64,000 nucleotides of DNA from Candidatus Multiplicimicrobium inquinatum (GTDB lineage: Bacteria; Omnitrophota; Omnitrophia; Omnitrophales; Aquincolibacteriaceae), in the NCBI GenBank assembly GCA_002344825.1, contig DDUN01000003.1, forward strand, positions 1 through 64,000. Reading direction: 5' to 3'. Shown here in pieces: positions 52,289-63,322 of the stretch. Made by a program: the position numbers and the translations under genes. Below the pieces are notes generated by a model. That model ran no database searches. It worked only from the letters and a program-made list of their open reading frames with translations, and was not told where the DNA came from. Each line of letters starts with the position of its first letter. Within the stretch, counting starts at the first letter, position 1.

Positions 52289-54334
52289 ATGGTAGCTCAA
52301 AGTGAAGAAAATCTGGTAGATCCCCAGCTTGAGGGGGATGATTTAGGGCCGGTTTGGAAGAGGTTTAAAAAACTTCTTTTACGCTTCTATCCTTTTGTCT
52401 TGATTTATGTTTTTTTTGTTGTGGTTGTGACCGTTGTTTGGGCCGAATTTCAAACCCCTCTTTATCAGTCTACCGCGACAATTCTCGTTGATCCGACCCG
52501 CGTAACCAATAACGCTGAAAAGCAAAGTTTAGAAAACTTGGCTTTACAGGCCACCTTAATATCAAGTCCGGGCATTTTGAATAAAGTCATCGAAAATTAC
52601 AACCTTGCCTCAATTTTTCCGTTTAATAAGTCGGCTAGTCCGATGGCTTTGTTGCAAAGCCAAATGACGGTAAAACCCAACATCAAGAGCAAAACCTTGG
52701 ATGTGAATTACCTTTTTTTAAGCAGTGAAGAATCCGCCAAAATTGCGAATGCTATCGCGGAAACGTATGTTTTTTCAAGTGAAGAAAAGAGCCAAGGGAC
52801 AACGCAAGATTCTTTAGCTTCTCTGCAGTTGAATTTGCTTCAGGAGATGGAAAAACAGGAGAAGGTAAAAAACAAAATCGAAGATTTCAGAAAAAAGTAT
52901 CCTGAAATCGAAGATGAGATAACCGTGAACAAACAGATTGATTACTTTAACGCGGAGTTGACTAAATCGGATGCGGCCACAATTGAGCTGCGCACTAAGA
53001 TTCTCGAAATTGAGCAATATAGTAAAGATACGGGAAATATTTTTGATCACCCCTATATTACGGAAAATGAGATCGTTAAAAGACAGTTGGAACGGATTAG
53101 AATCGCTGAAGGGACGTTGGAAGAATTAAAGCATCAGTTTCGAGATATGCATCCGGATGTGGTTGCCGCGCAGGCACGCGTCGACAGCTTGAAGAAATCA
53201 ATGGAGCTGGACCAGGAGAGAATATTTGGACAGCTGAAACTTGAATTGAAAACTTTGGAATCAACTCGCGACAGATTGAAGGAGCAGTTGGACGCTTTAC
53301 GGAGAAAGGTGAAAGAGCTTGCCCCTCAAAAAATTCAATTGAGCAACCTTGATTCAGAGGAGAAATCGATTTCAAACACGATCCGTTTGATTCAGGAGCG
53401 GATGGCAATGGCGTCGGTTGAGGGCGGACTGAAGCGTCCCGGTGTTGAAATTTTGAATTATGCGAAGCCTAGCGTTGCCCCCGCGTGGCCCAATAAGCCC
53501 AAACTGCTTGTTGCCGCAATGGCGATTGGCTTTATTTCAAGTCTAGGGCTGATTTTTCTTTATTGCTACTTTGATCGATCAATGCGGACGCATGATGATG
53601 TTGAAAATGTGGCCGGAAAGCTTTTTCTCGGAGATCTCACTTATGCGAAGGTGAAGCCAGGCGAGCTTTATCCCGAGTTTCCGAATGACAAATCATTTAT
53701 CTTATTTACGCATGGCTTGCGCTTGATTGCCACCAATATTGAATTTGTGCTTTCAGACCGGCATGAAAAGTCAGTGCTTTTTACCAGCGCGATTCCGGGC
53801 GAAGGAAAAAGCTTTGTCGCTTTTCATGTGGCTCAGTCGATGGCCCGCCAGGGGAAAAAAGTTATTCTGATCGATGCTGATTTTTGCCAATCATCTCTTC
53901 GTGACAAAGTTCCCAAAACCGAGTGTGAAAAGCATTTGTATGAATATCTTTCCGGCACCGCGGAAATGGCGGAGATTATTGAGAAGACAGACAATGAATT
54001 GATTGATTTTATTCGGTCGGGTGGGCGGTCTTCTTTTAGCGCGCCGCATGCTTTGAAGTCAAACCGAATGCGTGATCTGCTGGTGGAGCTGAAGCATGTG
54101 TATGATTATGTTTTGATCGATACTCCTCCTGTCTTGCCAGTGAATGATACAATGGCAGTAAGTCAACATGTGGATATGCGTGTGATTGTGGTGCGGTGGG
54201 CAAGCACGAACCGTGATTTGGTGAAAAAGGCTGTAATGAAAATTGCTCCCGGACAGCTTCTGCTTTCCGGAATTGTTCTCAACCAGGTAAAAGAGATGGC
54301 GGATAAAGGTTATCACGTTTATCGGCCTAATTAA
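52289..54334 (+). CDS. Wzc-like polysaccharide co-polymerase with tyrosine kinase domain
   Basis: A 681-residue inner-membrane protein controlling chain length and export. The Wzz domain starts after the first membrane helix (FVLIYVFFVVVVTVVWAEF, about 36-54) with YQSTATILVDPTRV. A long coiled coil covers about 185-380. The second membrane helix is LLVAAMAIGFISSLGLIFLY near 410. The BY-kinase domain has Walker A FTSAIPGEGKSFVAFHVAQS near 495-514, Walker A' KKVILIDADF near 525 and Walker B YDYVLIDTPPVLPVND near 608. The C-terminus has only KGYHVYRPN, so the Tyr-rich autophosphorylation tail is short. It would partner with the Wza-like protein. Confidence 0.92.
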   Translation: MVAQSEENLVDPQLEGDDLGPVWKRFKKLLLRFYPFVLIYVFFVVVVTVVWAEFQTPLYQSTATILVDPTRVTNNAEKQSLENLALQATLISSPGILNKVIENYNLASIFPFNKSASPMALLQSQMTVKPNIKSKTLDVNYLFLSSEESAKIANAIAETYVFSSEEKSQGTTQDSLASLQLNLLQEMEKQEKVKNKIEDFRKKYPEIEDEITVNKQIDYFNAELTKSDAATIELRTKILEIEQYSKDTGNIFDHPYITENEIVKRQLERIRIAEGTLEELKHQFRDMHPDVVAAQARVDSLKKSMELDQERIFGQLKLELKTLESTRDRLKEQLDALRRKVKELAPQKIQLSNLDSEEKSISNTIRLIQERMAMASVEGGLKRPGVEILNYAKPSVAPAWPNKPKLLVAAMAIGFISSLGLIFLYCYFDRSMRTHDDVENVAGKLFLGDLTYAKVKPGELYPEFPNDKSFILFTHGLRLIATNIEFVLSDRHEKSVLFTSAIPGEGKSFVAFHVAQSMARQGKKVILIDADFCQSSLRDKVPKTECEKHLYEYLSGTAEMAEIIEKTDNELIDFIRSGGRSSFSAPHALKSNRMRDLLVELKHVYDYVLIDTPPVLPVNDTMAVSQHVDMRVIVVRWASTNRDLVKKAVMKIAPGQLLLSGIVLNQVKEMADKGYHVYRPN

Positions 54335-54384
54335 TCAAACTTGCTTACCTTGATCTTTGTTTTTGCAAAAAAGAGCCGTATTGA

Positions 54385-55719
54385 ATGAAGGGTATTTCAA
54401 GACGAAGTTTGTTTTTGCTGGTTTCCGACTCTATTTTTTTGTTTGTTTGTTTTCATTTGGCGGCTTATTGGTCTTATGGAACTTCTCTTAATTTGATTGT
54501 CGCGCGCGAAAATCTCTTTTTTATTTTCTTTGTTTACCTGCTTTGTTTTTATATTTTTGATCTTTATTTTCCGTTCAAACTGTATAAGCCTGCCCAAACT
54601 TTGATTGATGTCGGTTTGGCTTGCGCATGCGCCGCAATTTTTATTTCAGCCGCTTGGTTTTTGAATCGCAGCGGAGTTGTTTCGCGCCCCTGGTTTTTGA
54701 TTTTTAATTTGCTCGCGATTCCGAGCGCGGTCATTGTGCGTCTGGTTTACGATGTTTTCTTTCAATCGCGGATTGCGGATAAAAAAACACTGGTTCTGGG
54801 CACAGATATTATGGCGCAGTCAATTGTACGTGTGATTCGTGAGACCCCGCATTCAGGAATTAACTTAGTCGGAGTTGTTTCGGAAGAGAAAACATTTGAA
54901 AAAGATTTGGAGGGAATCCCGGTTCTTGGCTCCGCATCTCAGCTTCTTTCTCTGATTGACTGGCATCATATTCAGCTGGTTGTTTTAGCCGTAAATGCGC
55001 AGTCCCGCATGTCCGAGCCTGATCTCATGATGGCGCTGATGCGGCAAAATGTTCAGGTGACCAGTGCGGTGCATTTATTTGAAAAAATGGATGAGGCCAT
55101 TCCTTTTGATGCCGTGAACGAGCATTTTATTTTATCTTTGATGTCTGAGGCCCGCGGTTTGCGCTACCTGCATACCAAAAGAATTTTGGATTTAGTGATT
55201 GTGAGCGTTCTTTTACTTTTATTTTCTCCCGTGATGCTGCTGGCGTGGCTATTCCTTTTTTTTCAGGGACCAAAGAATATTTTCTTTTTTCAGGATCGAA
55301 TCGGCGTGGGCGGAAGAAAATTTCGATTAATTAAATTTAGAACTATGACTAAGCCGGATGCTTCCGGACGTCAAAAGGTTACGGGGGTAGGACGGTTATT
55401 AAGAAAGTTTAGGGTGGATGAAACTCCCCAGCTTATCAATGTTCTCAAAGGCGATATGAGTTTAATCGGGCCGCGTCCTGAAATAGAGTACTTTGTTGAA
55501 CGGTGTCGGAAAAGCATTCCTTATTATGATGCGGTTTTTACCGTGCGTCCGGGAATTACAGGATGGGCGCAGGTTAAGTTTCTGCATACAACTGAAATGA
55601 AGGATTATCCGCGCAAGTTTTGCTATAACCTGTTTTACTTAAAAAACCTGTCTTTTTCTCTCGATTTTTTGATTGTTCTTAAAACGATCAGGGTTGTTCT
55701 TTTGGGGCGCGGCAAGTAA
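54385..55719 (+). CDS. Undecaprenyl-phosphate sugar-1-phosphate transferase (polyprenyl GPT type)
   Basis: A 444-residue initiating enzyme that would put the first sugar phosphate on undecaprenyl phosphate. Four to five membrane helices occur in residues 5-120. A Rossmann-like CoA-binding-type domain follows (KKTLVLGTDIMAQSIVRVIR, LEGIPVLGSASQLLSLIDWH). The catalytic domain from about 265 has KRILDLVIVSVLLLLFSPVM, FFQDRIGVGGRKFRLIKFRT, VDETPQLINVLKGDMSLIGP (catalytic D-E) and RPGITGWAQVKF. The long form matches WcaJ/EpsB-type enzymes. It is the last gene of the export operon, 50 nt after the Wzc-like gene. Confidence 0.92.
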   Translation: MKGISRRSLFLLVSDSIFLFVCFHLAAYWSYGTSLNLIVARENLFFIFFVYLLCFYIFDLYFPFKLYKPAQTLIDVGLACACAAIFISAAWFLNRSGVVSRPWFLIFNLLAIPSAVIVRLVYDVFFQSRIADKKTLVLGTDIMAQSIVRVIRETPHSGINLVGVVSEEKTFEKDLEGIPVLGSASQLLSLIDWHHIQLVVLAVNAQSRMSEPDLMMALMRQNVQVTSAVHLFEKMDEAIPFDAVNEHFILSLMSEARGLRYLHTKRILDLVIVSVLLLLFSPVMLLAWLFLFFQGPKNIFFFQDRIGVGGRKFRLIKFRTMTKPDASGRQKVTGVGRLLRKFRVDETPQLINVLKGDMSLIGPRPEIEYFVERCRKSIPYYDAVFTVRPGITGWAQVKFLHTTEMKDYPRKFCYNLFYLKNLSFSLDFLIVLKTIRVVLLGRGK

Positions 55720-55734
55720 CGTCGCAGAGGCGCG

Positions 55735-56370
55735 TTAGTCGACCGATTGGTAAGTTTCGCGGGCTTTCACCTGAATAATTTTTTTTTCCGGAAAAATGAC
55801 TGCCGACAATTCTTTTCCATAAACGCAGCCACTGTCGAGACCGATGGAGTTTTCTTTAATACAAAGGCCTTGTCTGGCCCAATGTCCGTAAATAGCGGGC
55901 TTTTTACCTGAGTATTTTTCATACCAGGGCGTTCCATCCTCAAGGTTACGCAAATTACAAATTATTTCCGCTGTTTGTTTTTCGAGAGAGATATCAGGTT
56001 GAATTCCGCCGTGCACCACCAGGCATTCTGGCAAATCTAAGTACAGCGGCCAGGTACTGACCCACTTCATAGAGGATTCAAATGCATCGCCAAATTCTTT
56101 CAGGGCACGTTTCTGATAGTCTTTGGATAGGCTCTTAAGGTCGCCTGCTTTCCAAGCTTTTAAAAAATGGAGTTCATGGTTGCCAAGGACACATTTCAAA
56201 TTGGGCAGTGATCGGGCAAATTCAATTGTTTTAAATGACTTTGGCCCTTTGCAAATTAAGTCGCCAACGGAAATAAGCAAATCATCGGGGGAAGGATTGA
56301 TTTTTTTAATTAAATCTTGCCATTCGTCGAGGCATCCGTGAATATCACCAAAAATAATTGTTTTGCTCAT
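55735..56370 (-). CDS. Calcineurin-like metallophosphatase (PrpE/ApaH-like)
   Basis: A 211-residue metallophosphoesterase. The motifs appear in order: IIFGDIHGCLDEWQDLIKKI (D-x-H), LISVGDLICKGPKSFKTIEF (G-D-x-x; the usual R/D-G-P is KGP), LKCVLGNHELHFLKAW (G-N-H-E), CLVVHGGIQPDISL (H-G-G) and AIYGHWARQGLCIKENSIGL (G-H). This is the diadenosine-tetraphosphatase/PrpE group, which hydrolyses dinucleoside polyphosphates or phosphoproteins. I chose ATG 56370; a TTG at 56400 would add ten residues. It is divergent from the mrp operon and convergent with the sugar transferase. Confidence 0.88.
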   Translation of the reverse strand: MSKTIIFGDIHGCLDEWQDLIKKINPSPDDLLISVGDLICKGPKSFKTIEFARSLPNLKCVLGNHELHFLKAWKAGDLKSLSKDYQKRALKEFGDAFESSMKWVSTWPLYLDLPECLVVHGGIQPDISLEKQTAEIICNLRNLEDGTPWYEKYSGKKPAIYGHWARQGLCIKENSIGLDSGCVYGKELSAVIFPEKKIIQVKARETYQSVD

Positions 56371-56477
56371 GAGGGGGCTTTCGAAATCGCTTTGTTTCAA
56401 TAGGGGTTCATTCTAAAATACATCTTCAATTTTTTCATTGATTGATTTCTAATTATTTTAAGAGTACTCATACGATT

Positions 56478-58784
56478 ATGTTAACCGCGATAGGTTCTGT
56501 TTTTTTGCTGGCGGCTTTTGCCCCGCGGCTTTGCCGTGTCTTGGGTTCCTTTTCGGGATGGGTCTTTGCTCTCTTACCGCTGGGATTAACACTTTTCTTC
56601 TTTAACTCACTGTCTTCGGTTTGTGCCGGAGAGTTCCCGGCGCAATCTTTTGCCTGGGTTCAAGGGTTGGGTATTCAGGTTGGGTTTCGTTTGGACGGTC
56701 TCAGCTTGCTTTTCTCTTTGCTCATTTGCGGAATCGGGACGCTGATTACGCTTTATGCTTCCGGCTATCTTAAAGGAAATGCGCAAATAGGCCGATTTTA
56801 TCTTTTCTTTTTTATGTTCATGGCTTCCATGCTGGGCGTTGTGCTTTCCGATAATCTCATTCTGCTTTTTATTTTTTGGGAATTAACCAGTCTCAGCTCT
56901 TACTTTTTGATCGGCTTTTATCATCAAGATGAGCAAAGTCGGAAAAGCGCGCTTCAGGCTTTGCTTGTGACGGGAATGGGCGGGTTGGCGATGTTGGCGG
57001 GCTTTTTGATGCTGGGGCAAATGGGCGGAAACATGAGTCTTTCGGAATTGGTTGCAGGACGCGAAGGATTTCAATCCCATCTCTTATTTGAATCAGCGCT
57101 GATTTTGATTTTGTGCGGCGCTTTTACCAAATCGGCGCAGTTTCCGTTTCACTTTTGGCTGCCGAACGCGATGGCCGCACCCGCGCCGGTAAGCGCTTAC
57201 CTTCATTCGTCGACGATGGTCAAAGCCGGAGTTTATTTGATCGCGCGGTGTCACCCGATTTTTAGTCAGTCTTCATTGTGGCTTGACTCACTAACTTGGT
57301 TCGGCGCGGCCACTGTTTTAACGGGGGCTTGGCTTGCTTTGCAGCAGTGTGATTTAAAGAAATATTTGGCCTACATGACGGTCAGCGCTTTGGGTGTGAT
57401 GGTGATGCTGCTTGGTTCAGGAACGTCGTTTGGAATTCAAGCCGCCATGCTTTTTCTTTTGGCACATGCTCTTTATAAAGGATGCCTTTTTATGGTGGCG
57501 GGAATCGTGGACCATGCGACGCATTGCCGCAATCCGGAGGAGCTGGGCGGACTCATGCGAAAAATGCCCTGGACGGCTGCGTCGGCTTTCTTAGCCGCGC
57601 TTTCGATGGCCGGATTTTTTCCGTTTTTGGGTTTTATCGGCAAGGAATGGATGCTTGAAACGGTTCTGCATTCTGAAAATCGTGTACTGTTGATGCTTGG
57701 CGTGTTTGCCGGGGCTATTTACGCGGCGATTGCGATTTGGGCCGCGGTAAAACCCTTTGTGGGAAAACTTTCATCCGCAGCAGCTCATGCGCACGAAGCA
57801 CCGCCATCGATGCTTTTCGGAGCGGGCGTCTTGGCTTGTCTGGGATTAATTTTTGGTATTTTCCCAGGTCTTTGTAAGCCTTTGGTGAGTGCCGCCGCGA
57901 GCGCCGTTATGGCTGAAACTTCTTACCCGATGAAATTAGTTTTATGGCATGGGTTTAATTTTGTTTTTTTCTTAAGCCTTTCTGCGATTGGTTTGGGCGG
58001 AGTGGTTTATTTTAAGCGTGGGCTTGTTCAAAAAGCGATTGGCCAACTTGGTTTTTTAAAAATCTGGGGGCCGGAAAAAGGCTATTTTCAATTATTGGAA
58101 GGTTTGCTTTCTTTTTCGGCATTTCAAACCAAGCTATTGCAGGGCGGCCGTCTCCGAATTTATTTTCGAATCATTGTTATCGCTACGGCTGCTTTAACAG
58201 GAGTCACTTTATTTTTGAAGAACGGATTTGTTTCAAGTGCGCTTCGTCCGGTACATGGCTTGGACGCATTGTGCGTGGGAATTATTTTCGTCGCCACATT
58301 CGCCGCCATTTTCGCGCGAACCCGGCTCATTGCGATTATGGCTATGGGGGTGATTGGGCTCGTGATCTCGCTGGTTTTTGTCCGGTTCGGCGCGCCTGAC
58401 TTGGCAATGACCCAATTTGCCGTGGAAACTTTGACGGTGATTTTATTAGCTTTTGTTTTGTATCGTATGCCCGTTTTAAGCATGAAATCACCTCAAAGAT
58501 CAAAGTGGATTGATGCGGTTATTTCATTAGCGGTCGGAGCGCTGATGGCTGCGCTTGCTTTTTTCGGAGCCGTTGCAACACCGGGATTACCCGAAGTTGC
58601 AAGGTATTACGCGGAGCATAGTTTGCTGTTGGCCCAGGGCAGCAATATTGTGAATGTCATTATCGTTGATTTTCGCGCATTGGATACTTTGGGTGAAATT
58701 ACTGTGGTGGCAGTGGCGGGGATCGGTGTTTTTTCTTTGCTGAAACTTATTTTGGTTTCCAAAAAAGAAGAGGCGCAGTCATGA
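56478..58784 (+). CDS. mrpA: Mrp Na+/H+ antiporter subunit A
   Basis: A 768-residue NuoL-like membrane protein with about twenty helices. [60 protein letters not shown] (key Glu) and [20 protein letters not shown] are typical. The C-terminal MbhD/MbhE-like part is present: [40 protein letters not shown] and [20 protein letters not shown]. With subunits B-G it exchanges cytoplasmic Na+ for external protons. A TTG at 56442 is the other possible start. Its stop overlaps mrpB (ATGA), as does nearly every junction in this operon. Confidence 0.95.
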   Translation: MLTAIGSVFLLAAFAPRLCRVLGSFSGWVFALLPLGLTLFFFNSLSSVCAGEFPAQSFAWVQGLGIQVGFRLDGLSLLFSLLICGIGTLITLYASGYLKGNAQIGRFYLFFFMFMASMLGVVLSDNLILLFIFWELTSLSSYFLIGFYHQDEQSRKSALQALLVTGMGGLAMLAGFLMLGQMGGNMSLSELVAGREGFQSHLLFESALILILCGAFTKSAQFPFHFWLPNAMAAPAPVSAYLHSSTMVKAGVYLIARCHPIFSQSSLWLDSLTWFGAATVLTGAWLALQQCDLKKYLAYMTVSALGVMVMLLGSGTSFGIQAAMLFLLAHALYKGCLFMVAGIVDHATHCRNPEELGGLMRKMPWTAASAFLAALSMAGFFPFLGFIGKEWMLETVLHSENRVLLMLGVFAGAIYAAIAIWAAVKPFVGKLSSAAAHAHEAPPSMLFGAGVLACLGLIFGIFPGLCKPLVSAAASAVMAETSYPMKLVLWHGFNFVFFLSLSAIGLGGVVYFKRGLVQKAIGQLGFLKIWGPEKGYFQLLEGLLSFSAFQTKLLQGGRLRIYFRIIVIATAALTGVTLFLKNGFVSSALRPVHGLDALCVGIIFVATFAAIFARTRLIAIMAMGVIGLVISLVFVRFGAPDLAMTQFAVETLTVILLAFVLYRMPVLSMKSPQRSKWIDAVISLAVGALMAALAFFGAVATPGLPEVARYYAEHSLLLAQGSNIVNVIIVDFRALDTLGEITVVAVAGIGVFSLLKLILVSKKEEAQS

Positions 58785-59194
58785 ATTCAGTTATTTTGAG
58801 AGTTGCTGCGCAAATTTTAAAACCAGTCTTTCTCATTTTTTCCGTTTTTCTTTTACTGCGCGGGCATAATGCCCCCGGCGGGGGCTTTGTCGGCGGCTTG
58901 GTTGCTGCTTCCGCTTTTGTATTACAAATGATTGCTTTTGATTCGGCGGAAGCCCGCCGGCATCTGCGTTTTGAACCGCACGCTTTTTTAGGCCTAGGTC
59001 TTTTGTGCGCCTTATCCAGCGGGATTTGGGCTTTTTTCCAAGCGAAACCTTTTTTGACGGGATTGTGGATCAAGTTGCAAATCCCCGTTTTCGGTCTTCT
59101 CAAGTTGGGAACTCCCGCGTTATTTGATTTGGGCGTTTATTTTGTTGTTTTAGGCGGAGTCATGTTCATTTTTTTACCTTTAAAGGATGAGTAA
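58781..59194 (+). CDS. mrpB: Mrp antiporter subunit B
   Basis: A 137-residue MnhB-domain protein with four helices: [20 protein letters not shown], then the signature [20 protein letters not shown] near 28-47, and closing [20 protein letters not shown]. It starts in a 4-base overlap with mrpA, and mrpC begins right after its stop. Confidence 0.95.
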   Translation: MNSVILRVAAQILKPVFLIFSVFLLLRGHNAPGGGFVGGLVAASAFVLQMIAFDSAEARRHLRFEPHAFLGLGLLCALSSGIWAFFQAKPFLTGLWIKLQIPVFGLLKLGTPALFDLGVYFVVLGGVMFIFLPLKDE

Positions 59195-59542
59195 ATGGAA
59201 TTGATGTTTGCTCTTACGGTGGGCTTGCTTTATGCGGCCGGTTTTTTTCTGGTGATGCGGCATAGTTTGATGAAGCTTGTTTTGGGCCTTATCTTTTTAA
59301 GCCATGGCGCTAATCTTCTTATTTTTTCTGCCGGAGGGTTGGAGTCGCGCGGTTTGCCGATTATCGCGGAGGGATCTAAGATTCCGCAATATCCGATGCC
59401 TGATCCTTTGCCGCAGGCTTTAATTTTGACCGCGATCGTGATTAGTTTCGGGATTTTAGCGTTTGCTCTGGTGTTAGTTTATCGTTCATTTCGTTTGACC
59501 GGCTCGGATGATTCCGACCAATTGGACTCGACGGAAAAATGA
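59195..59542 (+). CDS. mrpC: Mrp antiporter subunit C
   Basis: A 115-residue NuoK-like subunit with three helices. [40 protein letters not shown] and the hallmark [17 protein letters not shown] are present, followed by a short hydrophilic tail. Overlaps mrpD by four bases. Confidence 0.95.
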   Translation: MELMFALTVGLLYAAGFFLVMRHSLMKLVLGLIFLSHGANLLIFSAGGLESRGLPIIAEGSKIPQYPMPDPLPQALILTAIVISFGILAFALVLVYRSFRLTGSDDSDQLDSTEK

Positions 59543-61029
59543 AATATTTAATTGTTTTACCCATCATCATTCCTTTGGTTGCCGCGTCATTTTGTTTGTT
59601 GGCATGGCCCTGGCGTCAAGTTCAGCGCTGGATCGGTGTTTTGGGCTCCGCCGCGCTTTTGGCCGCGTCCATCGCTTTGTTTTGCCAGGTGAATACGTCG
59701 GGAATTCAGGTGATGAGTATGGGCAATTGGCCGATCCCTTTCGGGATTGTTTTTGCCGCGGATCTTTTTGGTTCCATTATGTTGGTTTTGGGCGCGATCA
59801 TGGGATTTGCCGTTTCAATTTATTCATTGGCCGCCATGGATCAAAAAAGAGAGGCTTTTGGCTATTACCCTTTGTTTCAGATTTTAATGATGGGGGTTTC
59901 AGGAGCTTTTCTTACCGGCGATATTTTTAATCTGTATGTTTGGTTTGAAGTTTTATTGATGGCGTCTTTTGTGCTTTTATCTTTGGGCGGGGAACGCGGC
60001 CAAATTGAAGGCGCGATTAAATATGTCGCGCTTAACCTGGTTTCCTCCGCGATTTTTCTCGCTGCGGTGGGGATTTTATACGGCACCGTGGGAACTTTAA
60101 ACTTTGCGGATTTAGCGGTGGTGCTTCAGCATTATCCTAACCAAGGATTGATTACCACTCTGGCGATGCTTTTTATTGTAGCTTTCGGTATTAAAGCCGC
60201 CAGCTTCCCATTTTTCTTTTGGCTGCCGGCCTCTTATCACACTCCGCCTGTGCCGGTATCGGCAATTTTTGCGGGCTTGCTGACTAAGGTCGGGGTTTAC
60301 GCGTTGATTCGTGTTTTTACTTTACTCTTTAGAGGCGATACAGGATATACGCATGAAATTATTTTGGTTATGTCTGGGTTGACCATGCTCACGGGTATTT
60401 TTGGTGCGGTGACGCAAAATGACATGAGACGCATTCTTTCCTTTCACATTGTCAGCCAAATTGGCTACATGCTGATGGGGTTAGGACTTTTTACTAAACT
60501 GGCTCTGGCGGGATCCATTTTTTATATCATTCACCACATTGTGGTTAAAACCAATTTATTTTTGGTGTCGGGTGTGGTGGAGAAGATTTTTGGCACGACC
60601 GAGTTAAAAAAACTGGGGGGACTCTATCATTCGCGTCCTTGGCTTTCCGTTTTCTTTTTGATTTCAGCCCTGTCGTTGGCGGGGATTCCGCCGCTTTCAG
60701 GGTTCTTTGCCAAGTTAGTATTGATTCAAAGCGGTTTAGAAATAGAGCGTTATGGAATTGTCGCGATCGCCTTGATTGTTGGGCTTCTTACTTTGTTTTC
60801 GATGACTAAAATTTGGAATGAAGTTTTTTGGAAAAATCCGCCCGAGCCGGTTTTGCCGGCACCGTCTTTTTCACCGGTGGGGTGGATGTTGCCCGTGACT
60901 GCTTTAGCGGTCATTACGGTTTGCGTTGGTGTTTTGGCGGGCCCTATCTTTGAGTTAACCATAAGAACTTCGGAGCAATTGATGAATCAAGAAATTTATA
61001 TTTCCGCGGTGTTGGGAGCGCGGCCATGA
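59539..61029 (+). CDS. mrpD: Mrp antiporter subunit D
   Basis: A 496-residue NuoM/N-like subunit with about fourteen helices. [20 protein letters not shown] carries the conserved Glu near 137; [20 protein letters not shown] contains the key Lys; [20 protein letters not shown] and [17 protein letters not shown] are typical. Overlaps mrpE by four bases. Confidence 0.95.
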   Translation: MKYLIVLPIIIPLVAASFCLLAWPWRQVQRWIGVLGSAALLAASIALFCQVNTSGIQVMSMGNWPIPFGIVFAADLFGSIMLVLGAIMGFAVSIYSLAAMDQKREAFGYYPLFQILMMGVSGAFLTGDIFNLYVWFEVLLMASFVLLSLGGERGQIEGAIKYVALNLVSSAIFLAAVGILYGTVGTLNFADLAVVLQHYPNQGLITTLAMLFIVAFGIKAASFPFFFWLPASYHTPPVPVSAIFAGLLTKVGVYALIRVFTLLFRGDTGYTHEIILVMSGLTMLTGIFGAVTQNDMRRILSFHIVSQIGYMLMGLGLFTKLALAGSIFYIIHHIVVKTNLFLVSGVVEKIFGTTELKKLGGLYHSRPWLSVFFLISALSLAGIPPLSGFFAKLVLIQSGLEIERYGIVAIALIVGLLTLFSMTKIWNEVFWKNPPEPVLPAPSFSPVGWMLPVTALAVITVCVGVLAGPIFELTIRTSEQLMNQEIYISAVLGARP

Positions 61030-61361
61030 AGCTTTTTGTAAAGCTGATCAAATTAATCCGTCTGGGAGTTTATTTTCTTTGGCAGCTTTTGCTTTCCAAT
61101 ATCAAAATTGCGCAATGCGTTCTGGGGCCGGAAAGACTTATGCAGTCCGGAATCATTGCGATTCCGCTGACGGTTAAAACGGACTTAGAAATATTTTTGC
61201 TCGCGAATGCGATTACTTTGACTCCTGGAAGTTTAACCGTGGATGTTTCTGCGGATCATCAGTTTTTATATGTTCACGGTATGCAGATCGGAGATGCCGA
61301 GGCTTACCGCCGTGATATCAAAGAAGGGTTTGAACGTATGATTTTGGAGGTCTTTCAATGA
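61026..61361 (+). CDS. mrpE: Mrp antiporter subunit E
   Basis: A 111-residue MnhE subunit, shorter than the ~160 residues of Bacillus MrpE. It has one or two N-terminal helices ([20 protein letters not shown]), then the family motif [20 protein letters not shown] and [20 protein letters not shown]. Overlaps mrpF by four bases. Confidence 0.93.
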   Translation: MKLFVKLIKLIRLGVYFLWQLLLSNIKIAQCVLGPERLMQSGIIAIPLTVKTDLEIFLLANAITLTPGSLTVDVSADHQFLYVHGMQIGDAEAYRRDIKEGFERMILEVFQ

Positions 61362-61648
61362 GTTTTCAAGAAATCAATCCATTGCCGTTTGCCTTTGCTT
61401 TTTCAATGGTTGTTTTGGGGGTTAGCTTGGTTTTGGGATTCATCCGTCTTTTAAAAGGTCCGAGTTTATGCGATCGTGTTGTGGCTTTTGATCTGATTAC
61501 CACACTGGGGGTCAGCATCATTGCGGTTTATGTCATGATGTTTAAAAAATACGCGGAGCTTGATATTGCTATGGTGGTGGGATTGGTTGCCTTTCTCGGA
61601 ACGGTGGCTTTGGCTTATTATACCGAAAAGAAAAAAGGTGAACTATGA
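61358..61648 (+). CDS. mrpF: Mrp antiporter subunit F
   Basis: A 96-residue subunit with three helices. LGFIRLLKGPSLCDRVVAFD is the family signature, followed by the conserved acidic residues in KKYAELDIAMVVGLVAFLGT. Four-base overlap with mrpG. Confidence 0.95.
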   Translation: MSFQEINPLPFAFAFSMVVLGVSLVLGFIRLLKGPSLCDRVVAFDLITTLGVSIIAVYVMMFKKYAELDIAMVVGLVAFLGTVALAYYTEKKKGEL

Positions 61649-61992
61649 ATTGGCTGACGTCTTTTTTATTGGTTGCGGGAGCGCTTTTTTCACTTTTAGC
61701 AGCGGTTGGAATTCTAAAAATGCCGGACCTTTTTAACCGCATGCACACTTCCACCAAATCAGGGACAATGGGGGTGGGGTGCTTTTTAATCGCGGCCGCG
61801 GTTTATTCCCGCGACTTTGGAACGGCTTTGACCGCGGTGTTAATTTTTGTATTTTTTCTTTTGACCGCGCCCGTTGCCGCGCATATGATTGCGCGTGCTG
61901 CTTATTTCACCGGCGTTCCGCTTTGGAAAAAGTCGGTGATGGATGATTTGAGCGCGCAGAAAAAAGATCATCCGCTTGACTCTGAAAAATGA
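61645..61992 (+). CDS. mrpG: Mrp antiporter subunit G
   Basis: A 115-residue PhaG/MnhG subunit with three helices. LLAAVGILKMPDLFNRMHTS, with TKSGTMGVGCFLIAAAV, is the family signature; LTAPVAAHMIARAAYFTGVP closes the membrane part. It is the last mrp gene, and 49 nt of AT-rich sequence separate it from the cyclophilin gene. Confidence 0.95.
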   Translation: MNWLTSFLLVAGALFSLLAAVGILKMPDLFNRMHTSTKSGTMGVGCFLIAAAVYSRDFGTALTAVLIFVFFLLTAPVAAHMIARAAYFTGVPLWKKSVMDDLSAQKKDHPLDSEK

Positions 61993-62041
61993 TTGGTTCG
62001 CTAAAATAAACAAAAATAAGAATAAATAATAAGGTGATTTA

Positions 62042-62713
62042 ATGAAATATTCTATTCTTGGGCTCGGCTTATTTTTGATTGTTTTAACCGGCTGTGCTTC
62101 TTCGCAAAGTAATTCCGCGGCAGCAACCGGTTGTTCATCTTGTCAGGTATCCACGCAGTCTCAGGGTGTCGTTGCTTCTTCCGTATCCGCGGTAAAAGCT
62201 GTGCCTGCCGAGACTGTTCAAACAACTTCCGTAACACAGAAAGACGAGGGAATTGTGAAAGTTAAAATTGAAACCAATATGGGTGTGATCGAAGCTAGCT
62301 TGTTCGCGAATGAAGCTCCCAAAACCGTAGAGAACTTTGTTAAGCTCGCTGAAAAAGGTTTTTACGACGGAATTATTTTTCACCGTGTTATTCCTGATTT
62401 TATGGTTCAGACGGGTGATCCTACCGGAACAGGCCGCGGCGGTCCGGGCTACCAGTTTGAAGATGAATTTTCTCCGAAGTTAAAACACAATAAGCCCGGT
62501 ATTTTTTCAATGGCGAATTCCGGACCGGGAACGAACGGCAGCCAGTTTTTTATTACGGTTGCGGCGACACCCTGGCTTGATAATCGCCATTCTATTTTTG
62601 GAGAGGTTACGGCAGGAATGGATGTTGTTACCAAGATTTCACTTGCGAGTCGTGACCGTCAGGACAAGCCTGTTAGTGAAATTAAAATGCTTAAAGTTAG
62701 TGTTGAGAAGTGA
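62042..62713 (+). CDS. Cyclophilin-type peptidyl-prolyl isomerase, lipoprotein
   Basis: A 223-residue PPIase exported as a lipoprotein. The signal ends in a lipobox LTGC (Cys19), followed by a Ser/Ala/Thr-rich linker of about 50 residues. The cyclophilin domain covers 74-223: [20 protein letters not shown], the catalytic [60 protein letters not shown]. All usual active-site residues are present (Arg, Phe, Gln, Trp, His). It would help fold periplasmic or outer-membrane proteins. AAGGTGATTTA precedes the ATG. Confidence 0.93.
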   Translation: MKYSILGLGLFLIVLTGCASSQSNSAAATGCSSCQVSTQSQGVVASSVSAVKAVPAETVQTTSVTQKDEGIVKVKIETNMGVIEASLFANEAPKTVENFVKLAEKGFYDGIIFHRVIPDFMVQTGDPTGTGRGGPGYQFEDEFSPKLKHNKPGIFSMANSGPGTNGSQFFITVAATPWLDNRHSIFGEVTAGMDVVTKISLASRDRQDKPVSEIKMLKVSVEK

Positions 62714-62795
62714 TCTTTTTATAGCATCAGCTCATTTTTTGATAATTGTTTTGTTTTCATTTTTAATTTCAAAAGACATAGGGTAGAATTCAGGC

Positions 62796-63215
62796 ATGCC
62801 TTTTAAGAAGCCCGAGAACCGACGTAAACATGCTCGTGTTGCCTTGTGCCGGCTCGTAAAAATTCAGACTGAAAAGAGCACCGGACCTTCTGAGATTTCT
62901 CAAACGTATGACCTTTCCGAAGCCGGAATGCGTTTTCACGTAACAGATATTTCAAGTACCGGTTTTAAATTCAGTCTGCCGGCCATTGAGGGCGATTTAC
63001 CGTTTGCCAGCTTAAAAAAGGGCGACAAGCTTCATTTCCGCATTAATTTGGATCCGGATCACCCCGAGGTTGCTTTGCTTGGAAAAGTCGCCTGGGTGTC
63101 TCGTGAGGCCGTTTCCGGCGGCATGATCCGGGTTAGATCAGGCGTTGAGTTTGTCAACGTCTCCGACGCTGATCGGAAACTGATACAAGTCTACGTTTCT
63201 GCTTTTCAAAAATAG
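62796..63215 (+). CDS. PilZ-domain protein (candidate c-di-GMP receptor)
   Basis: A 139-residue single-domain protein. ENRRKHARVALCRLVKIQ supplies the arginine-rich R-x3-R motif, and either TYDLSEAGMRFHV or TDISSTGFKFSLP supplies the D/N-x-S-x-x-G motif; the two in tandem suggest a small duplication in this part. LLGKVAWVSREAVSGGMIRV with GVEFVNVSDADRKLI is the usual PilZ ending. Binding of cyclic di-GMP is expected from the motifs; the target is unknown, though a polysaccharide export system lies nearby. Confidence 0.85.
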   Translation: MPFKKPENRRKHARVALCRLVKIQTEKSTGPSEISQTYDLSEAGMRFHVTDISSTGFKFSLPAIEGDLPFASLKKGDKLHFRINLDPDHPEVALLGKVAWVSREAVSGGMIRVRSGVEFVNVSDADRKLIQVYVSAFQK

Positions 63216-63322
63216 TTTTTCCCGCATAACAATTACGTATTTTTTTCCCTCTTATTCACCCACAAAATTGTCTTAATCGAATCTTCTTTGGCCTATCATA
63301 AGGACATTTTTTTTATTCAAAA

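Noticed and set aside
59508..59930. Long + strand open frame across the mrpC/mrpD boundary
   Set aside because: It overlaps mrpD in another frame, and mrpD has all expected family motifs; this frame shows none.
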